From Blastomussa wellsi (taxonomy: Eukaryota > Cnidaria > Anthozoa > Scleractinia > Plerogyridae): DNA of 64,000 nucleotides. The stretch covers positions 765,440 to 829,439 of the forward strand of contig OX393561.1 in assembly GCA_947652115.1 (NCBI GenBank), written 5' to 3'. Below, piece after piece: positions 1 to 12,500 of this stretch. Both the position numbers and the translations under genes were made by a program. Position 1 is the stretch's first letter, and every line of letters starts with the position of its first letter. The notes beneath the pieces were generated by a model. It saw only the letters and a list, made by a program, of their open reading frames with translations. It had not been told where the DNA came from and made no database searches.

Positions 1-240
1 GAAAACACCTTAGACAGACCCACTGAGTAGTTGCTTCATCTAAGTATTTTGAGGGGTTATTCAAGTGAACATAAAGAAAATGGATGCAGAAACCCTACTG
101 CTACCACATTCTACCAAAGTATAGAAAACATTGCCTTGTAAAAAACATAGCATGTAAAAGGTTAGATTTAGACTTAGAGCCTCCCCAGTAAAAAGTACCC
201 CCACGCTGGGAACTTCGTCAACATGTTAAGAGCAACTTAC

Positions 241-3200
241 AATCCACTTTTCCTCTTCAATTTGCTCTTGCCTGAAATTGTAGAAAAAAGAGTTTGTTTT
301 ATTTGAAGACATTGATTGTTGTTTGGACAGCTGTGTGCCCAGAATTTATTGCACTCATGAACTTTGCACTTTAGAATTTGTTTTGCATTGCATAAATTTG
401 CTTTTACCCATAAATTCCTTTGTTATAGAAGTATTCATTTTGATGAGATGGCAAGAAATACACATATTCCATTTCTTCAATTACAATAAGAATTTATCAG
501 TTGGTACATATTTCTGTTTAATATTTTGTTGATAGCAAATACATGATTGGACTGGGATTGATTGCATCCAAAAGGCCCTTGCAGCTAGACATACTTCCCA
601 TCAAGTTATTGGCAATAGCATAAAGAATGCCAGAAATGGAAACAAAGTTTTGAAAAAATACAAAAATTTGTAAGGAAAAAATTGTTGGAGAGCAATACCT
701 TGTTCTCCAGCAACACATTTTCCAAAAATTCAAACTGTCATATAACCTTACTCTTTAATGCAGGGTTTGCATCCTTTTTGGAGTAAAACTTCAAGGACTT
801 CCAAGGACACATTTTCACTTTTCAAGGACTCCATGCACTGCAAAATCCACCGTTAATCAGGTACTCATAGTAGCGAATGTGCCTACCAGACCAGTAAAAG
901 TCCAGGTTGATTGAAATTAGCTACAAATGTCAAGGATTTTCCAGCACTGACTGCAATTTTCAAAGGACTTGAATTTTTATTCTGAAATTCAAGGACTTTC
1001 AAGGTGTGTGTGAACCCTATTAATGCCAGGGACCTCAAATTTGCCAGATTGCTTTTGTGGCATACTCTTTCCATTCCTGGCATTCTTTAAGTTATAGTCC
1101 ACAATAACATAATTTTAGCAAACATTTGTTCTTGTGATCCCAACTACAAATGCTTGGTACATGCCTATGGGGGGAGGGGTGTGTGGGAGATGTGTGCTCT
1201 AGAATATCTACATTATAATATTATTGCTAACCTTTCCTTTTCTTTTTCAAGTTTCTTCTCATCTTTGGCTGCCATCTCTTCTCTTCTTTTCCTCATAGTC
1301 TTAACAACTTCAGATACTTGTTTGTTCTCTTCCTTTTTTGGCACCTTTGGTTTTTCATTTGCTATTTTATTTTCTTCAGTCTTGTTTACAGTCTCCATCC
1401 CTGCACTGACTTTCATGTTTTCTGGGTGTGTACATTCTGATGCAGTTTCTACACAAAACACGGTATATAAGCATGCGTATCTACATGGCCACTGCTGCTA
1501 AATTTGCAAACTGTACCCAATTGCAAGGCATGCACTCAAGAGCAAACAATGAAAAAAAAAACAATTGAAACAAAACAACAGAAACAAACAAAGCTTGGGG
1601 GTTAGCCAGAGAGCAAAAGACACACTCTGGCTAACCTGAATAACACTCTGGTTACCCTCTTCATGTTTAGCTCTCAATAATGTTAGCGAGTTTTTCACTT
1701 TGGCCATTTTGGTTGTTTTGGCAGTTTCTTTTGGGTCAGTACTTACAGGAGTTCTGTCACTGACGACAAATTCTGAAAAGTTAAGCAAAATCAACTTTTC
1801 CAAAAACTTTTTGGAGGGGGAGGGGGGTTAGTAGATGCTGTTCAACAATATGGTACCTAAACTATACCAGACCCCAGGGCTCCAAGCTCAAGTTTTTCAG
1901 AAATTGCCTTCTCTTTGTAAAATGGTCGCCACTGCAAAAATTTTGGTCCTCAAAGGGAAAGTGTTTCAAAGCAGGACAACTCTTCTCAGTTTTACATGAA
2001 CACAACAATCAGCTCAGTCAAAACTATGATTTATATGCGAATGGATGGGAGGATGGGTGAATGGATAAAAATTAATGTGTAGACAAATTTCTTTGGCTTA
2101 GTACTTTTTCTACATAAAGATGATATCTAACAAGTCCTTTGCACTGCGCTGGTCAAAAATTGGCAACCTGTTGAGTAAACTTGGACGCCAAATTTTGTTT
2201 TCATTCGCCATGGCTACCAAATATTTCAGTTGCCCTGGCGACCAAAATGGCCACATCTTGGATCACTGGACCCATATCATGATAATTATTCAATTCTGTT
2301 TTTTCTGTCCTGTGTTGTACTTTACCTGTCATTTCTCCAAATCATTCAACATACAAATAAACAATCAAACATTTCATCCATACCTGTAGCTTTCCTGCTT
2401 AGTTCATCTACCTTTAGTTGCTAAATAAGAAAAAGAAATGAAATGAAAAGGTGAAACTGCTGTGAACCAGCATCCACTGCTCATAAAATATAATTAAATT
2501 AATGAGTACATCAAAACATACCTTGGGATGTTGGAAAGCCACACCTCAGAGGCTGGTGGTTGCATGCAAGGCATCTCACAGTATGCTTTCCTGCCAGATT
2601 ATTCCATTGGGGATATATAGTGGTATGATAATTCGGTATTTTTCAGTGACCAGTGTAAATTAGAGATGTAGAAAAACTGCATCACCAAACTCTTGTTAGT
2701 CAGAAGAATCGTCACATCATCGATTATGTATCTACATATATATATCACCAAATTCTCGTAACCTGCATTAAAAGAACTGATGATACACAGTGATGAAAAT
2801 TTTCTGTATTTACCTTTCTATTTGCTTCTTCTTCCTTCCGTTTTTCCATTTCTTCTTTCTCTTTCTTTAGTCTTTCTTTTTGTTCTCTTATTTTGTCCTG
2901 TTTTTCCTTCTGCTTGGCCATCTTTTGTTTTCTTTAAAGAATAAACAACATAGTCTGTCGAGTCTTGAATACCACTGATTCACAGTATAGCAGGGCTCAA
3001 AAAGCTGATTGGTCATTGGGGCAAGTAGATTTTCTTGCAAGTTACTAGTCATTATTACTTGCCCAATGAGAAACGGCTGGCTCAAACTGAAGGCAAAATT
3101 GGAATTCAAGTTTATTTGAGCATTGAGAAAGGGGCAATAATGATGATGATGATGACGACATAATAATAATGATGATAACGAAAACGACAATGACAACGAC

Positions 3201-3506
3201 ACTATAATAATCATAATTTGTTGTTGAGAAAAGACTTTAATACTAATAATTACTTAATTATTAACCACACCCCAGTAGGGCTTTGCAGGACCAAAATAAA
3301 CAAACAAACAAATATTGTAAATAAACATTTAACAGGAGTGACAGGAGGTAGACCAGTTGGCTACTAAACTACATGATTCTGTCACTGGTGAAAACCAGCC
3401 TTAAAACTCAACTGTACCTTAACTGTGAGGCCTCAGTGAGTTGACGTCCAATATAGTCGTCCACGGCATCTGATGCTAAAACTTCATGGCACAGGTATAC
3501 CAAGAT
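241..3506 (-). CDS. BAZ1B: BAZ1B exons 15-20, charged coiled-coil linker
   Basis: Exon 15 (3418-3506) reads ILVYLCHEVLASDAVDDYIG, the helix after the DDT region. Exons 16 (2814-2931), 17 (2384-2420), 18 (1656-1772), 19 (1232-1448) and 20 (241-271) encode Lys/Glu/Arg-rich sequence of coiled-coil character, for example VVKTMRKRREEMAAKDEKK. Exon 18 uses a GTAACC donor. A stronger GTAAGT inside it (1747-1742) is not used here, because only the longer form gives the phase needed by exon 19. Exons 17 and 20 are microexons of 37 and 31 bases. No further exon is visible in bases 1-240. Confidence 0.82.
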
Positions 3507-6500
3507 CTATATTGAACAGAATGCCATTAAAAATTAAATTCAAGTCAAATATATTGTTTAAGGTGGAAGCTTTGTATGGATGCAATGTATGGATGCAAAA
3601 GTTCAGGCATCAGGCAGTGATCAGGCAGGATATATTTATTGAACCGGTCACCAACCGCCAGCTAAAGTCAGCTGTCAAACCATTGTTTGTAGTCGGCGTT
3701 AATTTCGTGACACGGATTTCTACCAGGCACGAAAAATGTCTGCAGAATAATTTGTTGGACATGCAAAGACTACAATAAAACTTCGCTGCATTAAAATGAA
3801 AATTTGTTTGGAAGAACATTGAACTGGTGTTTGCAAGTTATTTCCATAACAAATTATTTCTATAACAACATTCGAGCGGGCTTACAACGCGGACAATTAA
3901 TGTATTGTTAGCCATTGTCACTTTCATTTGGTAAACAATTTTATCTAACCACCTTTGTAATTATTTGAAAAACCCGTTGGGCTAAACACCAAAACATCTT
4001 CACGTAAACAAGTTACGCGTTTTTATGCTCAGCTTTAGAGAATTATACTGTAAATTCATCAGGGTCAGGTAGTGTTTCAGCTAAATCGTTTGAACTTATG
4101 CTCCCCATAAACATTTCTTCCTGTCGACCAGAAGCGTTATTCACACAACACAGCCAATGAGAACACTTCTATTTCATAAGCATTGTTTTATGACCAATCA
4201 GATAAAAAGTCAAAACCTAGGGCAGGATCGCAGGTTAAGGCATCAGCTAAAAGCCTCACATTCTTTATTCAGACATCCATAGATCTGTTGTTCACAATTT
4301 GTGATGTGATGCAGTTTATTTCTATAAAGCGGGTCTCAAATACATATGCATTGTAAATATGCATAGTCAAGTGGAAGATTACAAAGACATGATCAACAAA
4401 CAGAAATGCAATATCTTAATTATTCCTGTTACCCGGTGAGTGATGAGAATTTTTAATTTTTAAAGTCTACATTGCGCCTAGTGGCCCATACTGCCGCAGC
4501 TTATCCCAGTTTCCATAGCATGAAGGGACAGAGAGTATTTCTACTCCCCCCTGGATGGGATGCTAATCCATCGTAGGGTTACCCCCAGCATTACTTCGCC
4601 AGAGACTGTTTGATCCGGAGTCCAGCGTACAAACCATTAAACCACTCTGCTTCAAGGTAATGAGAATTTTTTAAGGTCAGGCTAATGGAGAGATCAGAGG
4701 AGTAAGCCAAAAAGCAGTAACTAGGAGCTCCTGACGTACCTTGGTCTTTTCCTCAGGAGCGAGATTGTAAAAATCTTCACACTGAAGTGTCTCCAGTATT
4801 CCCTGAAGCTGTTTGTCGTCTTCATAACTTGTTAGGATCTTGAATTTCGAATTCAAATAAAGCCGGGCGACCTCTGTTGCTGACTGCTGTGTCAGTGGCA
4901 TGTCTGATAGCTTTATACCTAGCTCTACACCCTACAACATAAAATACAACAAAGTTTAATAAATGTATGTAAAATAGTGGAATAACTCCTTGATAACGCT
5001 CAAGGAAATACCACGCATTTCTCAAACTCATTATAATTCAACAAGTTAAAACACAGATCATCATAACCATGACCATAGCGGTTTTGATATCCGGTCTTGA
5101 CTGCATAGGGGAGGTGCGGTGGCCTAATGGTCAGCACGCTGGACCAAGTTTAAGCCTAAGCTAGCATAGTGTTCTTAGGCAAGACACTTACAGTAACTCT
5201 CAAAACAACTCTCAAAATAACTCACGAAATAATGCTCAAAAGGGGTAACCCTGCGATGGACTAGCATCCAATCCAGGGGAGTAGACTTCATGCTTCAGGG
5301 GGGAGAAGGCTTCATGCTACAGAAACCAGGATAAGCTGGCAGTATGGGCCTTACTTTAATTGCATTTCTCTGATCATCATCACCACATTACTTTTGGCCT
5401 ATTTTCTTAACACTAAAAAAATATATAGGGCTTAATATACGGTGAGGTGACCTCTGGAAACCACCAGGCTTATAGTTGAGGCCACCTCATACATCACAAT
5501 GTTTTAACAAAAGATAATGATGAGTGTGCGGCTTGTTTTCTCCTTAGCTAATTTTAATGCTATTGAGAAATTATATCAAACACCAAACACTCAAGACAAT
5601 TCATCGACTATCAAACACCTCAAATTTTGTCAAAAATGCTCCGCTGCATGTTGTATTTTCAACTCCCTCAATTTATCAGTGTTATGGTCTGATGAAACAC
5701 TCTCTCTTGTGTTTGATATATTACTTCTCACATTTTTTCCCAATGTGATGAAACCCAGAAAAATGGTATGATTTAAATCAAAGTACAGGAATATGCTCAC
5801 ACCTGGGTCACTATTGCAAAATTTGTCCAATTTCATTATTCATTCTGAACTTACCTTGGTCGACCTGTCTTGCAGTAGAATCTGAAGGAAGATGAACAAG
5901 ATTCTGGACAGCAGAGGAAAGCCCTCGGTACCAGTAACTAAGGCTTGTGATAAATTCTCTGCAATAAAAGGCAGGCTGGGTTTAATCTTTTAAGCCCAAC
6001 TGGCATCTCTAACATCCTACCCGAGGAAAAACATCATGACTGAGAAGGAAAAGGACAGCAGAGTTCTGAATCATCTTGACAATACGTACACTGTATGGAC
6101 TGCGCAAGCTCTACATGTCAACAATGCAGCTCTGATCACAGCAGCCTTTCAATGCAACTCAGTTGAAAAACTAAACAGTTTGGCTTCATATCATTGTCTG
6201 AAACACTGAGGGTAGAACCCATTGTCGTGGCAGAATTTGTGAACAAACATCATAAAGCCAAAATGGCTTATAGTTGCTGGAGCTTAATACTGGTTTCTGT
6301 CAGAAACCCATAAGGGTTTCTGTTTCTGTAGAGCAAAGGAGTATTGTTACTCAACCCCGGTCCCTGGATGGGATGCTAGTCCATTATATTAGATGTCACT
6401 CCCCCCTGGATGGGATGCTAGTATATTATATTAGATGTTACTCCCCCCTGGATGGGATGCTAGTCCATCGCAGGTTACTCCCCCCTGGATGGGATGCTAG

Positions 6501-9500
6501 TCCATCGCAGGTTACTCCCGCCTAGATGGGATGCTAGTCCATCGCATGTTACTCCCCCCTGGATGGGATGCTTGTCCATCGCATGTTACTCCCCCCTGGA
6601 TGGGATGCTAGTCCATCGCGGGTTACTCCCCCCTGGATGGGATGCTAGTCCATCGCAGGTTACTCCCCCCTGGATGGGATGCTAGTCCATCGCATGTTAC
6701 TCCCCCCTTGATGGGATGCTTGTCCATCGCATGTTACTCCCCCCTGGATGGGATGCTAGTCCATCGTAGGTTACTCCCGCCTGGATGGGATGCTAGTCCA
6801 TCGCAGGTTACTCCCCCCTGGATGGGATGCTAGTCCATCGCAGGTTACTCCCCCCTGGATGGGTTTGCTAGTTCATTGCAGGTTACTCCCCCCTGGATGG
6901 GATGCTAGTCCATCGTAGGTTACTCCCCCTGGATGGGATGCTAGTCCATTGCAGGGTACTCCCCCTGGATGGGATGCTAGTCCATCGCAGGTTACTCCCG
7001 CCTGGATGGGATGCTAGTCCATTGCAGGTTACTCCCCCCTGGATGGGATGCTAGTCCATCGCAGGTTACTCCCCCCTGGATGGGATGCTAGTCCATTGCA
7101 GGTTACTCCCCCCCTGGATGGGATGCTAGTCCATTGCAGGTTACTCCCGCCTGGATGGGATGCTAGTCCATTGCAGGTTACTCCCCCCTGGATGGGATGC
7201 TAGTCCATTGCAGGTTACTCCCGCCTGGATGGGATGCTAGTCCATCGCAGGTTACTCCCCCCTGGATGGGATGGTAGCCCATCGCAGGTCACTCTCCAGC
7301 ATTCTGTAGGGTCACTCCAACAACTTATACTCCTAGGAGGAGAGAGGCACTGTGAGAGCAATGACCCCAGCCAAGACCATTTGATCCAGAGGTCGGTGCA
7401 GTAACCAGGCATAAGTCAATGCAGCACTGAAAAATGGAATGGAGGGAGAGAGGAAGGTGGGGGGGGGCAAAGCAGGGGGGGCTGGAAAATCAACATGTGA
7501 TCATGTGTGAACATGTGTAGTGCAACTGCACTACAAAGTCACAACTGGTATTGGCCCTGGACCAACCAACCTACCCCACACCAAGATATTTACAGAGACC
7601 ACTAACAAACATTGACTTGAAGTCAACTTGGAAATAAATTAATTAGCTCCATCAAACAATTCAAACTTAATAATAATTTGTATGTTTTAATATTTTCACC
7701 AAAGTGCATGTCCACCAGTTTTGCTGCGTTAATGTAGGAGTTATCAGACAGATTGGCATGAAAGGGTGACAAATACGATTACATGTATTTAAGGCACCAG
7801 TCGGCCGAATATCAACTGATACTATCAGCTAAGTATTGGTAGACATGTCGTATTGGCCTACTCATGGTTGAGTGTTCGTGAATGTCAGTCAACATGCTGG
7901 CTGATAGTATTGGTCGATACTTGCCTGAAACTTTCGCCATTAAGTCGGCCAACATACAGAGTGACGCTCAACCTATGTCAGCCGATAGTTGGTCCGCACT
8001 CGACCAACACCTCAACTGTTTCGATATGATAAACTCTCAGTTGATTGTATATTGTTTTTGGTTAACTTTCCTTTTTATGTCAGCCATATCCTCCATTCAG
8101 CATATTCAAACAGCTGTCATTTTGAATTTATATCTAATGCAATGTGACATTTGAAGAAGCACTGAGTGGAGGAAAGTCCCTTAAAAAATTGCTCCAAATC
8201 AGTGTAGTGGACAACACAAATGATAAAAAATTGAGTAGAAACACTATAACTCAGTAACAAGAGTGACGGTAGAGAAGCAGCAGAGTGTCGGTAGAGTATC
8301 AACTGAATGTCTGCAGCTTATCAGTTGACATGTCAGTCGACACTATTGCTGAAATGTTGGCCGATGTATTGATTAACTGTCAGTCGATAATGTGACCAAG
8401 TATCAGGCAACATGTCGGCCGATACTCAGCCGACAAATGTCACCAGCATTATCGATACCAAAACACATATGATCCAACAAATGTTCCTTAAGAAACATTC
8501 ATCTTCCATAATTTTTCTGTATTTTTTTGGGCAATATCCTAATTCTTTTAATTCTGTTTATCCTAATTCTTTTATTTGAAAGTTTTGAGCTCAAAGCTCA
8601 GTCAGGGCATCTCCCACCCCACGTTACATGGCGTACCTATTGAGATATGCAGACGTTCTCTTGGAACAAGAAGGTGTCGGAAGGTGTGAACAAAATCTGC
8701 TATCATGGCTATATCACCAAATGTTTCAGCTGTTATACCATTCGGCATATTCACAGGTTTGGCTGGTGGAAGAGGCTTTGAGTTCAGCAACTCGTCATCT
8801 TCACATTTTCCCTGAAAAGGCAAAGAAATGAAAAGACAGTTATATAATTTTATTTGATGTTCAAATTTGAGTTTATCGAAGCTAAAAACCAAATTGATGT
8901 GACAGAAAATGCAACATTAAAGGGGCATTGTCACAGTGATTTTGGAGTGTTCAGGACAGTTCTGTGCTAACGCAATTACTTAATACCTTTACTTATGCAA
9001 AAAATGCTCCAGCAGAATTGTGAAGAAGATATCAAATGAAAATTTAACAGGGAGAGCAAACCATAATAGATGGTTTCCGATTTTTTCAGGAGATGGCTTG
9101 AGAATTTGAAAAAAATGGCAAAATTTCTTCAATTTGTAATCCACTTCCATCCTCGCCATTGATAACAACAGACATCAGTAAATGGTTTCAATGCAGTAAT
9201 ATAGTCTTCGGTAACGTAACTAAACCATTATTTTTGGGGTTCCCTTTGAGAGAAGACAAGTTTTAGCTTTTAAAGTTTTGCTAAAATTGCGTGACCATGC
9301 ATTAATTAAGACTCTGTTGAATGGAATGCTTTGTGTGCCTCGCCCGAGGATTCGTATAATACTAAACCTCCCACTTGTTGATTTGTAGATAATTTCACTC
9401 TTCAATCCTTCATAACTTGAGGCATCCACTTGGATTGTTCGACAGCTTTAAATGACAAGATTTAACATCTTACTTAATATTGAAAAGATTATTTGACGTA

Positions 9501-12500
9501 AATTGTTTGTCTGGTACATATTTGAGAAGCTTAGATAAGCAACTGCTGCTGAGCGATGTGATTTTGGCCATGGTGGCTGCAAAGAACCCTGCGAAAGGTT
9601 CTTCAAAGAAACATTTGAGAAAATCTGTCCAGGATCAGATGCACTTGGATACAAGAAAAATGTTCATTGAAATAGATTCAAGTAATCTCACCAAAGTGGA
9701 CTTGATATTGGAAGAATCTATGTCACTTAACTTAGTTTACTGATCAGACACTGATCTCCCTCTTGCAGAACAGCTGAGAACAGGCTATTGTATTAGACAT
9801 AAATTCTTCCACTATCAAGTTCACTTTGGTGAGATTGCTTGAATCTATTTAGGTGATAAGTGCTTTCTCTTCTGCACTTGACTCCTGGTAAAAGAAGCCT
9901 TTTATTACAAAAAAGAACAAACTGAAAACGTTTGAGTATCTGTGCGTGACCGGTTGTTGATAAAGCGTTGTAGCGCTTGAACAGTATTTTAAGTATAATT
10001 ACTAAATTGACAACTTACCCTGTGTAAAATTCCATTTTCCTTGTTAAGTAGCCTAATATACAACATACAGAAAAAAAATAGAAAATAGCGAATAAATAAT
10101 GTAGAGGTAAATAGCTTATAATCTCTTAGAATGGGGTATATATATTATAATATACCGGTGCAACTACAAACTTTAAGTTGTATACACTTTGTTACATAAA
10201 TAATGAGATACGTCCAAAATGAATGCAGTTACGAAAACTATGAAAATCACGAAATTTAGCAAAAATCATTAAAACTGCGAAAATTGCTAAATTTTGCAAA
10301 AATCGCCAGAGAAGTGAAAATGGGTTTCAATGATGGCCTAAGATTCGCAACACCGCCCTTTTGAAAACTCTGCAAGTTGTGGTAACAAAATTAAAAAATA
10401 GTTAAAATCATTAAATTTGTAAAATCCACAAATTTCACCAGTTTTGTAAAATTTGCCATGCCACTTGCCAATGCATTATAACAGGCCTTCGATACATTTG
10501 TTTTGATACATTTGTCTGTAATCTTCTTGCAAACCGCGTCAACCCACCCATAGTTACATACAAATGCATGGAAAAATAAAAACTTAATTGAGTGTCTTCA
10601 TCACAGCTAAATACTTCAAACTTGGTGAATACAATCTTCTACCTAGCATTTAGCATAAAATACACAAACTTCAATTTTTAAAAAAGTTATTTCCCATCAG
10701 AGTCCCATATAAACACTGCAATTTCTGACAGCTTTGCCAAACTGTCAAGTTGATGTCGAAAACCGTGATAGGGGAGAAAGCTTTAATTTGTAAACCCCGA
10801 AAAACAAGGTACAAAAAACCGTTGCGCAAAATGGTAAACTTTGTAATTTTTGCAAGGCCATAAGGAAAATTATTAATCAAAATCGTAAAATCTGCAATTT
10901 TTGCAAAGCTGTAATTTGTAAATTTGTAATTTTCGCAGTGCCGTAACTAAAAATCATTGAATTTATAAATTTCCGGAAACTGCTTTCATTTCTCGACATG
11001 TAAATAATGCTCTGTCTCTAGTGACAAGTATGTTAACATAGCATAGAAAACATATTATTACGCTATTGTGTGAATTTGATTTTTGTCTTAGTTGAATCAT
11101 TATGGCATGTTTGAATATATTTTTCATATTTCTCTACCTGAATATTTGTTTAACATGATCAAGGGTTAAATGCTGTAAGTATTTAAGAGTAATAATTTTA
11201 AAAGTATTAATTGTTCTATAAATATGGTGTGAATTAGAATGTGATTGTTTGAAATAGATATTTGTTTAGTAGCAGAGCTCTGGCGGCCCATAGGGCTGCC
11301 AAGCAGAGCCCCATCATATGGGAAAGAAAATGAAACCCATGAGTTGATTTTCTCATGGTCATCATGGCTAGCTGTATTGCTCGTGCATGGGCACATATGC
11401 ACGACGATGGCGACGGATGGACGATGGCGGCCATAAATAGCCATGCATTGTCAACACCTTGTCAGCCTTATCAGGTTACATCTTTGTTATAGGACATCCA
11501 TGTTATGGTCAATTGACAGCTGTCAAATAGAGGTATCTGCTGACCAGTATCATATGACCAGATCACAGGCTCAGGTTAGAACTCATCGAGGTAATGTGTT
11601 TTTTTGAAGTTGACCGCTGACCAGGCATCGCTGGCTCTGGTCCGATTTTTTTCTTCTGGCAGCATTTTTTAACTTTTGTATGGTAATTCTTAGTGGAAAT
11701 TCTGCAATTGGAGTTGATGTTTTTAATTATTGTTTATTTCAGAGAAATTATTAAGAACCAGCAAAAATAAGGAGCTCTGCTTTTAGGCTTGGCTAAATCT
11801 ATATATTAGCTTTAAACAACAGCCAAAAAACAAAGTTTAAACTTTTAAAGGAACCAAACACACCTCTGCAATCTGTCTTTATGTGTATTTAACTTCTCAA
11901 CCACAAGAACTTGGTGCTTAAGTGCCAGAGAGCTTGAGGAAGATACTTGCTCTGTTTTCCTTGTCACAGCATTTGTTGCCTGGTTTGGTTTATCCTTTTG
12001 AAATGCACCACTAAACCTAACAGAGTAACAGTGCTTTCAGTGACAAAAATTGTTCCAATATTACATACTGTGTAATTTAATTTGTATTTATCACTATTGC
12101 AAGCTGTTAACATAGGCGTACGGGCCGGGGGGGCAGGGGGGCTGCAGCCACCTCCCCCCCCAAAAAAAGTTTTTCGGCAAATCAGATTTTAAAATGTTAA
12201 AATTTTGGGCAAGGCAACATGGGAGAATATTTTGGGCAAATGATTCACTCCCTCCCCCATACGCCTATGCTGTTTAATACGAATTGCTCAACATGCACTG
12301 GAAAGTATTGTAGACTATAGCAAATATCAAATGGTTTAGAGCTCTTATTTTGAAAGGTCATTAGAATTCCATTGGGTAGAGGTCATAAAAGCCACAATGT
12401 TATTCAAAGGAATTAATTTTGAAAGCACCAGTATGAAATTAAACTTTTGTTTACTTGAATGTTTTGAGAGGTAGAGGCGGGGAATTCAACCTCCCAAAAA

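Noticed and set aside
883..1083. 66-residue minus-strand frame in the BAZ1B intron
   Set aside because: It overlaps the MITE at 761-1019 and has no family similarity or splice signals.
6274..6833. Open frames reading LLPPGWDASPSQVTPPWMGC-type peptide repeats
   Set aside because: They run through the 37-bp minisatellite, whose period is not a multiple of three, so the frames change with each unit; they are by-products of the repeat.
6361..7294. CRISPR-like direct repeat array
   Set aside because: Units are contiguous without unique spacers, in an intron of an animal gene; it is a minisatellite.
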